This document shows, piece after piece, positions 8,269 to 17,501 of a stretch of 64,000 nt of DNA. The stretch covers positions 4,272,425 to 4,336,424 of the forward strand of contig NZ_JAQNDM010000002.1 in assembly GCF_028368975.1 (NCBI RefSeq). Direction: 5' to 3'. How positions within the stretch are numbered: the first letter of the stretch is position 1; every line of letters starts with the position of its first letter. The translations under genes were made by a program, and so were the position numbers. The notes beneath the pieces are model-generated. The model did no database searches. It was given only the letters and a program-made list of their open reading frames with translations, and had not been told where the DNA came from. This DNA comes from Stigmatella ashevillena (GTDB taxonomy: Bacteria; Myxococcota; Myxococcia; Myxococcales; Myxococcaceae).

Positions 8269-10746
8269 TTGGCACGTATGTGGAGCATGTTGCAGGGTCC
8301 TCTTCATCCCCTCGTGGCGAACTGGACCCTGGACGGGGCCTTCACCCAGATGCTGGCGGCCCGCCCCGAGCTCCGGGACAAACCGGCGCTCCTGACGGAC
8401 GAGGGAAACGTCAGCTTCCGTGAATTGAGCACCCGGGCCCACCTCCTCTCGCGAGCACTGCGGCCCCAGTTGCACGCGAAGTCCTCCTCCCTGCCCCAGG
8501 CGATCCCCCTGGTGGGCGTGTGCCTCTCACGAGGACCCGCGCTGGCCGAGGTCCTGCTCGCCGTGCTTCAGGCGGGCGGAGCGTATCTGCCCCTGGACCC
8601 CCGCTATCCCACCGCACGGCTGGCCCACCTCGTCGCGGACGCCGCTCCCGCGCTCATCGTGGCCGAACCCGAGCACGAGGAACTCGTGCGGCAACTCGCC
8701 CCCCAGCGTCCTTACTGGGTGATGGACCCGCGGACGGCAATGGACAGGAAGGAAGATCCGCTCGCCCCTGCCGAGCCTCCCTCCCCGTCCGCAGGCGAGC
8801 GCCCCTTCGCGGTGCTCTACACCTCGGGGAGCACTGGCCAGCCTCGCGGCGTGTGCTTGCCGCACCGGGCGGCGCAAAACCGGTTCCAATGGATGTGGCG
8901 GACGGTCCCCTTTTCCGAGGGCGAGGTGTGCTGTTGGAAGACGCCCCTGGGCTTCGTCGACTCCATCTGGGAACTGTTTGGTGCGCTCCTCCAGGGAATC
9001 CCCGTGGCGGTGGCGCCCGAGGGGCTTGAGAAGCAACCCGAGCGGTTGCTCGCCTTCGCCGTGCGCCACGGCGTGAGCCGATTGATCGTCGTCCCCTCCC
9101 TCCTGCGGCTCCTCCTGCCGCACCTGTCGCCCCTGCCGGGCACGTCCAGTCTGCCCGCGCCGGCCCTGCGCCTCTGGACCTGTAGTGGAGAGCCCCTGCC
9201 GCCTTCTCTCGCCGAGACGTTCCTCACGCAGCGGCCGGGCAGCGTGCTGCTGAACCTCTATGGCAGCACCGAGGTCATGGGCGACGTCACGGCACACGTG
9301 GTTCGTGCGGGAGAAGACCCCCTCCCCATCGGACGGCCCGTGGACAACACCACCCTCGAATTGCTCGATGACACGGGAGCGCCCGTGAAGGTGGGCGAGA
9401 GGGGCACCCTCCACGTGCGAGGCGCGAACCTGGCGCTCGGCCCTGTCGGTTCCGCAAGCGCCTCCACGGCTTGGACAGAGAAGGGACAGCGCTACTGCAC
9501 CGGGGATCTCGCCCGGATGGTGCGCGCACCCATCGACGGAGACTGGACGCTGCTTCACGAGGGCCGCCGGGATCGTCAGATCAAGCTGTTCGGCAACCGC
9601 TTCGACCTCGCCGAACTCGAACGCGCACTCCTGAAGTGCGAGGGTGTCATGGCCGCCGTGGCGCTGGTGCATGAGGACCCGGAGGGCCCCACCCTGCTCG
9701 GATTCGTCCAGCCGCACGAGCCGGGGGCAGTCACCCAGGAGGCCTTGCGAGCCGCGTGCGCGGAGGCACTGCCCCCCTATGCACGGCCCGCGCTCCACCT
9801 CCTCGCTCACTGGCCGCTGCTGCCCAATGGCAAACTCGATCGCCAGCAGTTGCTCGCGCTGGGAATGGGCCGCGCATCGCCCGGCAAGGACCCGTTCAAG
9901 GCGGCATGGCGCGCGGTGCTTCCTCAATCGCCAGAGGAGGAGGAGACCGACTTCTTCCAGGCGGGAGGCACCTCCGTGCTCGCCGTGGACCTGCTGAGGA
10001 GACTGCGAGCGGCCGGGGTGACGGTGTCCCTGGAGCGGTTCTATGCGGCGCCCTCGCTCGGTGCGCTGCGGCGGGGAAAAGGCAGGAAAGCCACCTCCTG
10101 CGACTTCACGGTGCGTGCCTTGGCGTCGGCGCGGGGCGCACGCGGCACGGCATCATTGAATCTGCTCGCGGACCGCTTCGATGAAACCGACCCGCTCAAG
10201 CACGCGCTTGGGGCCACGCGAGCGGATCTGCATGCGATGTTCACCAGCTACCTCGAGGCCTGCGGTCCTGAAGGTCTGTCCTTCGAGGCCGTTGACGGAC
10301 ATGGCAAGCAAGTGGGGTGCGTGGTGGCCGGGGATCTGTTCCGGGTGCATGCCCACGCACGGGAAGGCCGCTTCGTGGTGGCGCAGGCCCTGGAGCCCTT
10401 GGACGCTGCCCTGAGCGCGGTCTCGGATCCGTGGTGCCACCGGCCGCCCGAACCGGGCCCGGGCGAGTGGGTCTACGTGTTGTTTCTCGCGGCCACGGGA
10501 CAGCGCGAGGTGGCGCGGCTCACACGTGAACTCGAAACCGCGGTGATCGATTCGGCGCGCGCGCGCGGGTACCGGGGCCTCGTCACGGTCAACTCACATG
10601 CCTTGACCCAACAGGTGTGCGAGGAACTGGGCTACCGCACCGAGGCGCGGCTGGACGTACGCGAATTTCTTCACGAGGGCACACGGCCCTTCGCTCGAGT
10701 CCCTGCGGACGGCGCGGAGCTGCACTTGCACGTCCTGCGGCTGTGA
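8269..10746 (+). CDS. Ebony-like A-T-acyltransferase nonribosomal peptide synthetase, predicted beta-alanyl-amine synthetase
   Basis: 825 residues: adenylation domain (about 25-545), thiolation domain (about 555-610) and a C-terminal domain of about 210 residues, with no condensation or thioesterase domain. A-domain cores include LYTSGSTGQPRG, NLYGSTE, YCTGDLAR and LPNGKLDR; the phosphopantetheine site is GGTSVLAV (Ser569). In the A4 core, FVDSIWE has Val where alpha-amino-acid domains carry Asp235 and Asp one position later. My manual ten-residue code is VDWITSLGDK, close to the beta-alanine code VDWVISLADK. The C-terminal part has a GNAT-like end (VNSHALTQQ, LGYR) as in Drosophila Ebony, which joins beta-alanine to dopamine. 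Predicted role: load beta-alanine and transfer it to an amine made by the divergent decarboxylase. Start may be TTG 8269 (AGGA six bases upstream) or ATG 8278. Confidence 0.9.
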   Translation: MARMWSMLQGPLHPLVANWTLDGAFTQMLAARPELRDKPALLTDEGNVSFRELSTRAHLLSRALRPQLHAKSSSLPQAIPLVGVCLSRGPALAEVLLAVLQAGGAYLPLDPRYPTARLAHLVADAAPALIVAEPEHEELVRQLAPQRPYWVMDPRTAMDRKEDPLAPAEPPSPSAGERPFAVLYTSGSTGQPRGVCLPHRAAQNRFQWMWRTVPFSEGEVCCWKTPLGFVDSIWELFGALLQGIPVAVAPEGLEKQPERLLAFAVRHGVSRLIVVPSLLRLLLPHLSPLPGTSSLPAPALRLWTCSGEPLPPSLAETFLTQRPGSVLLNLYGSTEVMGDVTAHVVRAGEDPLPIGRPVDNTTLELLDDTGAPVKVGERGTLHVRGANLALGPVGSASASTAWTEKGQRYCTGDLARMVRAPIDGDWTLLHEGRRDRQIKLFGNRFDLAELERALLKCEGVMAAVALVHEDPEGPTLLGFVQPHEPGAVTQEALRAACAEALPPYARPALHLLAHWPLLPNGKLDRQQLLALGMGRASPGKDPFKAAWRAVLPQSPEEEETDFFQAGGTSVLAVDLLRRLRAAGVTVSLERFYAAPSLGALRRGKGRKATSCDFTVRALASARGARGTASLNLLADRFDETDPLKHALGATRADLHAMFTSYLEACGPEGLSFEAVDGHGKQVGCVVAGDLFRVHAHAREGRFVVAQALEPLDAALSAVSDPWCHRPPEPGPGEWVYVLFLAATGQREVARLTRELETAVIDSARARGYRGLVTVNSHALTQQVCEELGYRTEARLDVREFLHEGTRPFARVPADGAELHLHVLRL

Positions 10747-10765
10747 CCGCGTCTGTCCTCCGCCA

Positions 10766-11515
10766 TCAGCTCACACCCAGGCCACCATCGATCCCGACGA
10801 TCTGGCCGGTCAGCCAGGTCACGGCGGGATCGGCGAGCGTGACGATCCATTGCGCGACCTCCTCAGGCGTGCCCATACGGCCAAGCGGAACGGTCTGGAG
10901 GATCTGCTCCTTGGCGGCCTCGAACATCTCCCTGGGCATCGGGATCTTGGCGATGCCGGGCGTCAGGGTAGGCCCCGGCGAGATGGCGTTCACACGCACA
11001 CCGTACCGGGCGAGTTCGAGCGCCCAGGCACGCGTCAGAGATTCAACGGCACCTTTCGTCGCGGCGTAGATCGACTGGTCGGGCATCGCCTTATGGGCGG
11101 AGGTGCTGCTGACATTGACGATCGTGCCCCGGCTGTCTTTGAGCGCGGTGAGCGCAGCCTGGGTCAGAAAGACCGTGCCGAAGACGTTGATCTCGAACTG
11201 ACGGCGCATCATCTCCTCGCTCGAGGCTTCGAGCGACGCGAACGTGTAGATGCCTGCGTTGTTGACCAATCCGTCGAGCCGCCCGGCCTCGGAGAGGACG
11301 GCAGCCATTGCGGTATCGACCTCGGAGCGCCTCGTCACATCCGCGCTGAGCCAGTGAACCGCCGGGTGGCGCTCTCGGGCGGAGGCGAGCGTGGAGGCGC
11401 TGCTGGTGAGCCCATACACGACCGCGCCCCGCTGCTGCAGAGAGACGGCCGCGGCCTCACCAATCCCAGAGCTGGCGCCACTGACGAGAAAGACGCTTCC
11501 ATCGAATGACTTCAT
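10766..11515 (-). CDS. Short-chain dehydrogenase/reductase (SDR)
   Basis: 249-residue classical SDR using NAD(P)H. The Rossmann cofactor motif is SGASSGIG (residues about 12-19), NNAG stabilises the fold, the catalytic Ser is in NVSST, and the YAATK motif carries catalytic Tyr and Lys. The C-terminus ends in TGQIVGIDGG, usual for the family. ATG 11515 is preferred to a GTG six codons upstream because the SDR N-terminus then has normal length. It is divergent from a LysR regulator, the usual arrangement for regulator-controlled SDRs, and convergent with the Ebony-like gene 19 bases away. Substrate unknown. Confidence 0.93.
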   Translation of the reverse strand: MKSFDGSVFLVSGASSGIGEAAAVSLQQRGAVVYGLTSSASTLASARERHPAVHWLSADVTRRSEVDTAMAAVLSEAGRLDGLVNNAGIYTFASLEASSEEMMRRQFEINVFGTVFLTQAALTALKDSRGTIVNVSSTSAHKAMPDQSIYAATKGAVESLTRAWALELARYGVRVNAISPGPTLTPGIAKIPMPREMFEAAKEQILQTVPLGRMGTPEEVAQWIVTLADPAVTWLTGQIVGIDGGLGVS

Positions 11516-11609
11516 GCCCAACACAATGCCCACCGCGCTGCCGCCGCAGTAGGCGGGAGGAGCGAGAGTGAGTTTTGCAGTTTGCGTAACAATCCTTCAG
11601 TCTCGGCCC

Positions 11610-12509
11610 ATGGATCTTCTCGTGAGGATGGCGACATTCGTCCGCGTGATTGAAGCAGGGAGCCTGTCGGCGGCGGCCAAGCAGCTCCGGCTCTCGACGG
11701 CGGCGGTCAGCCGACACATCACGGCGCTCGAGCAGGAAGTCGCGACGCCGCTCCTGGCACGGACCACGCGTCGGATGACCGTGACCGCGGCGGGTCAGCA
11801 ATACTACGAGCGATGCCTGCGCGTCCTGCGCGAGGTCGACGAGGCCCAGTCAATCGGCCGGGGCGACAACCTCGAGGGATTGCTCCGGGTCAGCCTGCCC
11901 GTCACCGTGGGCTTTCTGGCAGGGGCGTCGCTCTTGCGCTCCCTGGTAAAGAAGCATCCAGGGCTCCGGCTCGACGTGCGGCTCGAGGACCGGTTGATTG
12001 ATCTCGTGCTCGAGGACGTCGACGTCGCGATCCGAGTCGCGGCCAAGCCTCCGCTCTCGACGGAGCTCGTGGCGCGACGTCTCTCCAGTTGGCACCGCGT
12101 CGTCGTCGCGTCGCCTCGCTACGTCCGGCACCACGGCGAGCCGAAGACACCGGCCGCGCTCGCGGCCCACGAGTCCATCTCACCCGTCCGGGACGCGGCG
12201 GCCGAGACATGGACGCTCGTGAATGGGGAGGCCACCGCCCGCGTCCGGATGAAGGTGCGCTGCTCGTGCAATGCGGGCCACTTGCTCCGTGAGCTTGCCC
12301 TCGATGGCCTCGGTGTCGCGTTGCTTCCGCACTGGTTCGTCGCCGCTGATCTCCAGGGCAAGAGGTTGCGGCAGCTCCTGCCGGGATGGCAGTCGGAGCC
12401 GGTCGAGGTGTACGCCCTCTACCGCGCTTCCCACCGCCACGAGCCGCGGGTCCGGCTCCTGGTCGAACATCTGCGCGCTGCGTACGCCGAGAGCGAGCAG
12501 AGCGCCTGA
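11610..12509 (+). CDS. LysR-family transcriptional regulator
   Basis: 299 residues. The N-terminal winged helix-turn-helix (about 3-60; SLSAAAKQLRLSTAAVSRHI) is typical of LysR regulators, and the C-terminal effector-binding domain (about 90-290) includes GLGVALLPHWF. ATG 11610 (MDLLVRMATF) fits the family start; the open frame upstream has only a GTG. It is divergent from the SDR gene with about 94 bases between starts, so it probably autoregulates and controls that gene through sites in the gap. Effector unknown. Confidence 0.93.
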   Translation: MDLLVRMATFVRVIEAGSLSAAAKQLRLSTAAVSRHITALEQEVATPLLARTTRRMTVTAAGQQYYERCLRVLREVDEAQSIGRGDNLEGLLRVSLPVTVGFLAGASLLRSLVKKHPGLRLDVRLEDRLIDLVLEDVDVAIRVAAKPPLSTELVARRLSSWHRVVVASPRYVRHHGEPKTPAALAAHESISPVRDAAAETWTLVNGEATARVRMKVRCSCNAGHLLRELALDGLGVALLPHWFVAADLQGKRLRQLLPGWQSEPVEVYALYRASHRHEPRVRLLVEHLRAAYAESEQSA

Positions 12510-12531
12510 CAGGAAGGGGCCACCGTGGGGT

Positions 12532-14136
12532 TCAATCCCAACGGTCCAGGGTGTAGGTCGCCACGGCCTCCTGGCTCGTGACGCGCAGCACCACCTCCCA
12601 GGAGGCGTTCGCGCCGGGCGTGAACATCATCCCGCTGGCGAGCGGCTGCCCCTCGGAGATCTCCAGCTTGCGGCTCTGAGAGAACGCCTCGAGGGTCGCG
12701 CGCACCCCGTGCAATTCTCCGCGCAGGAACTCGGGGAACAACGACAGGCCGCTGTTGCGGCTGTCCCGCGCGCCCTCGAGGATGAAGAACACCCCCTGGC
12801 CGATGTGCGCGAAGCGATCGCTGAACCAGGTGTTGGGCTTCATCGTCACGCCGAGCACCTCCACGTCACCGGGGCTCAGGCCCCAGCTGCCGGCGGTGCT
12901 CCCGTGGGGATAGAAGTACCAGGAGACCGGATTGCGCCGCTCCAGGCTGTCCCATTGGAGCAGGGGCGGCGCGTCGGGATGAACGGCCGTCACCATCGCC
13001 GAGAACGCCGCGCTGCTGGAGGGAACCCGCAGCTGTATCCGCTCGGCCGTGGGGAGGACCGTGTCGCGAAACTTCACCCACGTCAGGGTCTTGTTGGGCA
13101 GGTGGACCTCCTGGCTCCGCGCCTCCTTGGTCCGCAGATAGCCAAAGACGCCCCGGGCTTGCGCGGGCTTGTCCTCCGTGGGCTTCCAGGTGAACGAGAC
13201 ATCCGCGAGCGTGGCGAACCGGCGCTCCAACGCAGGCGCGAGCCCCAGCTTCGCAATCGCCGCCTCAGCCTGCTGGACGTTCCCGGCGGACGGCGCCGCC
13301 TGCGGACGCTGGTATTGGAGCGGATGCATCTTGGCGTCGAACTTCGACTGGACCACCTCGAACGGGAGCCCTGCCGCGAGGTCCTCCAGCAGCGTGCCGA
13401 CCATCGAAGCGCGCGGCGTGCAGAAGCCCGCCGGGGCCGAGGCCACCGCCTTCCAGATCAAGTTGTGGCCATGGGGCTGCTTGCGCTCGCCCTGCCGGGC
13501 GAGGAGCCACTCCACCACGCCGATGAACTTCTCGGAGCGCGTGAGGGCATCCGCCCGAAGGACGGTCTGGGCCTGCTTCAGCAGGTCGGCGTGGAACTCG
13601 CCGAGCGCCACGTTCAGGCAGCGATAATGCTCCCGCAGCTCGGCCATCCGCTGGTGGGCATCGAGCAGGCTCGGCTGGAAGACGTGGGCTTGGGGCACCC
13701 GCACGGCCAGGTGCTCCCAGGCGCCCGTCACCGGGGTACCCCAGACGGCCTGGGACGACAGGAACACGCCGTTGACGCGCGCCTTCTCGACCAAGGTCCG
13801 CAGTTGCTTCACGGCGGCGAACGTCATGGAGGTCGCCAGGTGCTCGTTCCAGAAAGGACTGCGCTGGATGCCCTGGTCGTCGAGGGTCACCAGAGCTCCA
13901 AAGCGCTCGACGAACTTGCGGCAGGCGCTGCAGGTGTAGTGCTGGCGCGCCTCCTCGGGGAGGGCGGCGAGATAGGCCTCCCAGAGTCCGGTGGCCTCCG
14001 TGGTGAACATCCGATGGCCGGTGACGTGCCCCTCGAAGGCTGTTTGGAGACGGCCCAGGAAGCCGGGATAGTCGCTCTCTCCACGGGAGCCCTCCGGCTG
14101 AGACGACGGACGGGCCTTGAGGTCATCACTGCTCAT
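12532..14136 (-). CDS. Conserved protein of unknown function with CxxC segment
   Basis: 534 residues, no signal peptide or membrane segment. ATG 14136 (MSSDDLKARP) is preferred to a longer frame because an AAGG sits seven bases upstream. A segment near residue 60 (HYTCSACRKFVERFG) has a CxxC pair that could bind metal. Later landmarks are HPLQYQRPQAAPSAGN, LERRFATL and TWVKFRDTVLP. I associate this combination loosely with uncharacterised proteins seen in phage and actinobacterial genomes, but cannot verify that here. Its 3' end lies 22 bases from the convergent LysR gene. Function not assigned. Confidence 0.75.
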   Translation of the reverse strand: MSSDDLKARPSSQPEGSRGESDYPGFLGRLQTAFEGHVTGHRMFTTEATGLWEAYLAALPEEARQHYTCSACRKFVERFGALVTLDDQGIQRSPFWNEHLATSMTFAAVKQLRTLVEKARVNGVFLSSQAVWGTPVTGAWEHLAVRVPQAHVFQPSLLDAHQRMAELREHYRCLNVALGEFHADLLKQAQTVLRADALTRSEKFIGVVEWLLARQGERKQPHGHNLIWKAVASAPAGFCTPRASMVGTLLEDLAAGLPFEVVQSKFDAKMHPLQYQRPQAAPSAGNVQQAEAAIAKLGLAPALERRFATLADVSFTWKPTEDKPAQARGVFGYLRTKEARSQEVHLPNKTLTWVKFRDTVLPTAERIQLRVPSSSAAFSAMVTAVHPDAPPLLQWDSLERRNPVSWYFYPHGSTAGSWGLSPGDVEVLGVTMKPNTWFSDRFAHIGQGVFFILEGARDSRNSGLSLFPEFLRGELHGVRATLEAFSQSRKLEISEGQPLASGMMFTPGANASWEVVLRVTSQEAVATYTLDRWD

Positions 14137-14274
14137 ATGGGTGCCTTGCTCCTGATAGGCGGTCGGATACCGCGACGACGAGGCAGCCAAGGTCTCCCTG
14201 ACAGCGTACCCACGATACTGCCAGTGACGGCGGCCCATCGCTGTTCCTTCGAATCAGGTCGCGTTGAACGGGGC

Positions 14275-17200
14275 TCACGGCAACGCCTTGACCTGGATCA
14301 AGAGGGTATCGATGCCCACGTTGCCAGAGTCGTCCCGGGCCTCGAGCTGAAGGGTGTGGAGGCCCGCGGGCAGGCGGACGGTGACCACCTGCCCCGATAC
14401 GGACGGGCAGCTCGTCCCCGCCTCCGAGGTCGCGCCCGTGGGCAGCCGCCAAGTGAACGTGGTGCTCTGATCCGACAGGTTCCTCGATGCGGAGGCATCG
14501 AGGGTCACCAGCGCGCCGGCGCCCTTGGCCGTCTCGGTGAGGCAACGATCCGCGCCCGACTGAGCCACCACCTTGCCCCGGAAGTCGGCCACCGGCAGCT
14601 TGACTCGCACGGGGTTCTCCCAAACGTAGGCCAGGGGCTGGGCCGTCCGCGTGAAGCCCGACAGCGCCAGACTGCCGTTGATGCTGTAAGCGCGCCTTCC
14701 ATCCGTGTGCTTGTACTCGTAGAGCGCGAGGGTCTTGGGCGGAAGCGGGCTCGTGGTGGGCGGGAGCGCGTAGAAGAGCACCTCGGCCGGGGTGCCACCC
14801 GCAACGAGACGGCGCTCGGTGCCACACTCCGCGCCCACCCATCCCACGGGCACGGTTCCAGGCGCCTGCCGGTCCGGCGCGAGGAAGGGCGCGGCCAGGG
14901 GCGCGGTTCCGGGCACCACCCCCTGCTTGGTCACGAAGTTGCCGGGAAGCGCCGTCCCCAAATCATAGACAGGCACCGGCAAGGCAAGCCGCGAGTCATC
15001 GGCGTTCAGGCGGTACATGATCTGGTTGTAGTTGTACCGGGGGGTGATGACTGCGGGGCTGTCATAGGTGTTGGTGTGGGTCGCCTCCAAGAACATCGTG
15101 CGGCCCCCGTCCGGTGAGAAGTAGGGGTGCACGTAGGAGTTGTAGAACGTGTAGCGGTCGTGGGTGATGAGCTTCCGGGCATTCACCCAGGGGCCCATGG
15201 GGGTGTCGCCCTCGGCGTACCAGATTTCTCCCAGCGTGGACGTGCTGCCGCCCATCTGCTGGGCGATCTTCACGAACCGGCCCCGGTACTCGTTCCAGGT
15301 GATGGAGTCCCCCACCAGCCACAAGCCCGCGCCCGTGGCCGCGTCCCGCGGGTGCCCTTCGAGCGACTGGCCCTTGTCGAGGCCTGCGGCCAGGACCTGC
15401 TCCTCGCGCGTCTTGTCCACGCCGCCCCCCTTCTTCCACCCATAGACGAGCGTGCCATCGGAAGCCTTCTCGAGCTGGCCCGAGCCATCCGTCTTCTGCG
15501 CGGTGAAGACCTCGTAAGTGGACCTGTCGAGCAGCGACTCCGCCGTGGCGGGAATGCGCAGCACCGACCCGAAATGGGCATGCTCGCGCTGCGGCCCCCG
15601 GAACGTGAAGGCCTGGCCTCCATTGGGGAAGTTGGCCGCGTCGGTGAGCGGATAGTTGGTAATGACGGGCTCGAACAGTTGGGACGCGTCGTTGAAGCGC
15701 AGCAGGCCCCTGCCGCCGGAGCTGCTGTCCGACTGGGCCTTCGTGTAGGACGCGAACAGGGTCTCCTGTCCGCTCGCGTTGGGCACCGAGACGAGCGCGC
15801 CCACCCAGGTGGGCATGCCCGTGGGGGCGAACTCCTGGACGATGCTCTTGGAGAAACCATCCGCGTCCACGTAGTACGTCTGATTGACGCCCAGGTTTGG
15901 GTTCAGCCCGCCCGAGGCGGGCAGTTCGGAGAGCGCCGCCGACGTGCGGAAGTTGCCCAGGGGATAGGCCACGCGGTCCGTGTCTCCCCAGGTCCAGAAG
16001 ATCTTGCCCTTGTAGACAGTGGAGATGACCGAGTCCTGGCCAAAAACCTTGGCGTTGAGCACCGGCTGGCGCAGCGGCGTCTTGAGCCCCAGGAGAATGC
16101 TGTCGCGGTAGATGCCGCCTCCCGTTACCCGGTAGAGGCGCTCGGCGATGTTGAGCCGCTCCACGGGGACCTGCACCGTCTGCCCCCACTGCGCGGTGAC
16201 GCGGACCTTGCCCGTGGGCACCGCATAACCATGGCTGGTCACCGTGAAGTCCACCGCGCCCAGGTGGTCTGGATCGCAGTAGGCGATGATGCCTTGGCTG
16301 TCGGTGACATACGCATCGCCCCAGGGCGGGGTGAGGGTCACCAGCGGAACCCCCCGGTTGTTCGTGGGGTCATACACGCGCAGGGTGAGGCAACGGTCGG
16401 GCCCCGGCACGGTGCCTTGCGCCAACCGGGTCTGCAGATTCCCCTGGGGTTTGGCCGGAGGAGTACCCACCTTGGTCAGGGTCACCTCCGCCGAGCCTCC
16501 CTCGAGCGGGCGGAGCGCCTTGCCGCGATTGCCAAAAAAGTCCGCGGGGACTTCGTAGCCCTCGCGCTCCAGTCCGAACCAGACCTCCTGCTGATCCATG
16601 ACCCCCGGCTCGTAGAACGCCACGACGCCGTTGTCGTCCGAGGTGTGGACGACCTTGTTCACGGTCTTGAGCCGGGCCCCCGCGATGGGTGTCCGGGTGG
16701 CGGCGTCGAGGACGGTGATCTTGAAGAAGCGATGGGTCTGACCCGAAAGGGCGGGATCCTTCGCGGGCATGCCCACGCCGGGATCCGTGGGCGTGGGCGT
16801 CACGGGAGGGGCCTGACACACGCCCGTACCCCCATCGGTCCACTCCTGGCCGCGCTGCAAGTCACACGTCCAGAGGTGCACCACGGTGCCCGCGACGCCC
16901 TTGCTTCCCTCCACATGGAGGCACTTGTTGTGCTGAGCCCAGACCCACCGCTTGCCCTGGCGCACCCACTGCTGGTTGATATTGCCTGCCATGCACTCCC
17001 AGAGCTGAATCCGGGTGCCGTTGGCGTCCACGCCCCCGTTCACGTCCAGGCAGCGGTTGCCCACGCGCAGGGTTCCGTTCGCATAGGTCCACGCCTGGGT
17101 CGCCCCCCCATGGCAAGCGGCGATCGTGGCCTCCAGGCCGTTGTAGGACGAGGCAGGCCCTGCTTCCAGGCAGAGCGCTGTGTTGACCGCGGGCCGCAAG

Positions 17201-17340
17201 GCCGCAGGCGCCAACGCTTCGATGAGCGTCCCCGTTTCGGAGGACGGTTCCTCCCCGGGAGGGGCGCAATGAAGGGCCATCAGACACAACGCCGACAGGC
17301 CGACGCCGCGCCAGGAGCGAAACACGAGATGGCTGGACAT
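14275..17340 (-). CDS. Ricin-lectin lipoprotein with beta-propeller-like (DUF4185/GH43-like) domain
   Basis: 1021 residues, exported. ATG 17340 has GAGG six bases upstream; the N-terminus carries a lipoprotein signal ending LMALHC. Residues about 45-185 form a ricin-type beta-trefoil with QxW repeats (TQAWTY, INQQW, GQEW) that usually binds carbohydrate. Then come two carboxypeptidase-regulatory-like Ig segments (about 205-390), a long domain (about 395-830) with WTWGDTDRV, GEIWYAEGD and FYNSYVHPYF resembling secreted five-bladed-propeller proteins of the DUF4185/GH43 type, and a C-terminal Ig/PKD-like domain. Probably a surface sugar-binding or sugar-hydrolysing protein; no catalytic triad could be assigned. 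An upstream TGGCAT...TTTTC element only partly resembles a sigma-54 promoter. Confidence 0.8.
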   Translation of the reverse strand: MSSHLVFRSWRGVGLSALCLMALHCAPPGEEPSSETGTLIEALAPAALRPAVNTALCLEAGPASSYNGLEATIAACHGGATQAWTYANGTLRVGNRCLDVNGGVDANGTRIQLWECMAGNINQQWVRQGKRWVWAQHNKCLHVEGSKGVAGTVVHLWTCDLQRGQEWTDGGTGVCQAPPVTPTPTDPGVGMPAKDPALSGQTHRFFKITVLDAATRTPIAGARLKTVNKVVHTSDDNGVVAFYEPGVMDQQEVWFGLEREGYEVPADFFGNRGKALRPLEGGSAEVTLTKVGTPPAKPQGNLQTRLAQGTVPGPDRCLTLRVYDPTNNRGVPLVTLTPPWGDAYVTDSQGIIAYCDPDHLGAVDFTVTSHGYAVPTGKVRVTAQWGQTVQVPVERLNIAERLYRVTGGGIYRDSILLGLKTPLRQPVLNAKVFGQDSVISTVYKGKIFWTWGDTDRVAYPLGNFRTSAALSELPASGGLNPNLGVNQTYYVDADGFSKSIVQEFAPTGMPTWVGALVSVPNASGQETLFASYTKAQSDSSSGGRGLLRFNDASQLFEPVITNYPLTDAANFPNGGQAFTFRGPQREHAHFGSVLRIPATAESLLDRSTYEVFTAQKTDGSGQLEKASDGTLVYGWKKGGGVDKTREEQVLAAGLDKGQSLEGHPRDAATGAGLWLVGDSITWNEYRGRFVKIAQQMGGSTSTLGEIWYAEGDTPMGPWVNARKLITHDRYTFYNSYVHPYFSPDGGRTMFLEATHTNTYDSPAVITPRYNYNQIMYRLNADDSRLALPVPVYDLGTALPGNFVTKQGVVPGTAPLAAPFLAPDRQAPGTVPVGWVGAECGTERRLVAGGTPAEVLFYALPPTTSPLPPKTLALYEYKHTDGRRAYSINGSLALSGFTRTAQPLAYVWENPVRVKLPVADFRGKVVAQSGADRCLTETAKGAGALVTLDASASRNLSDQSTTFTWRLPTGATSEAGTSCPSVSGQVVTVRLPAGLHTLQLEARDDSGNVGIDTLLIQVKALP

Positions 17341-17501
17341 CAAGAACCTCGGAGCAGAGAAAACACCCATGCCAAGCGGGATAAACCGCCTTAAGCAGTT
17401 TTTCCAGCTTTAACTGACATGGGTGGGGGTAATGTCTGCTCGTCGATGCTCAAGGTGCCAGAGGGCTCATGGCGTTTTGACGCTCCCTGCTCCACTCTCC
17501 G

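Noticed and set aside
17341-17460. Possible sigma-54 promoter (TGGCAT...TTTTC) upstream of the ricin-lectin gene
   Set aside because: Only the -24 half matches; the -12 GC dinucleotide is absent, so it is below what I would call a site.
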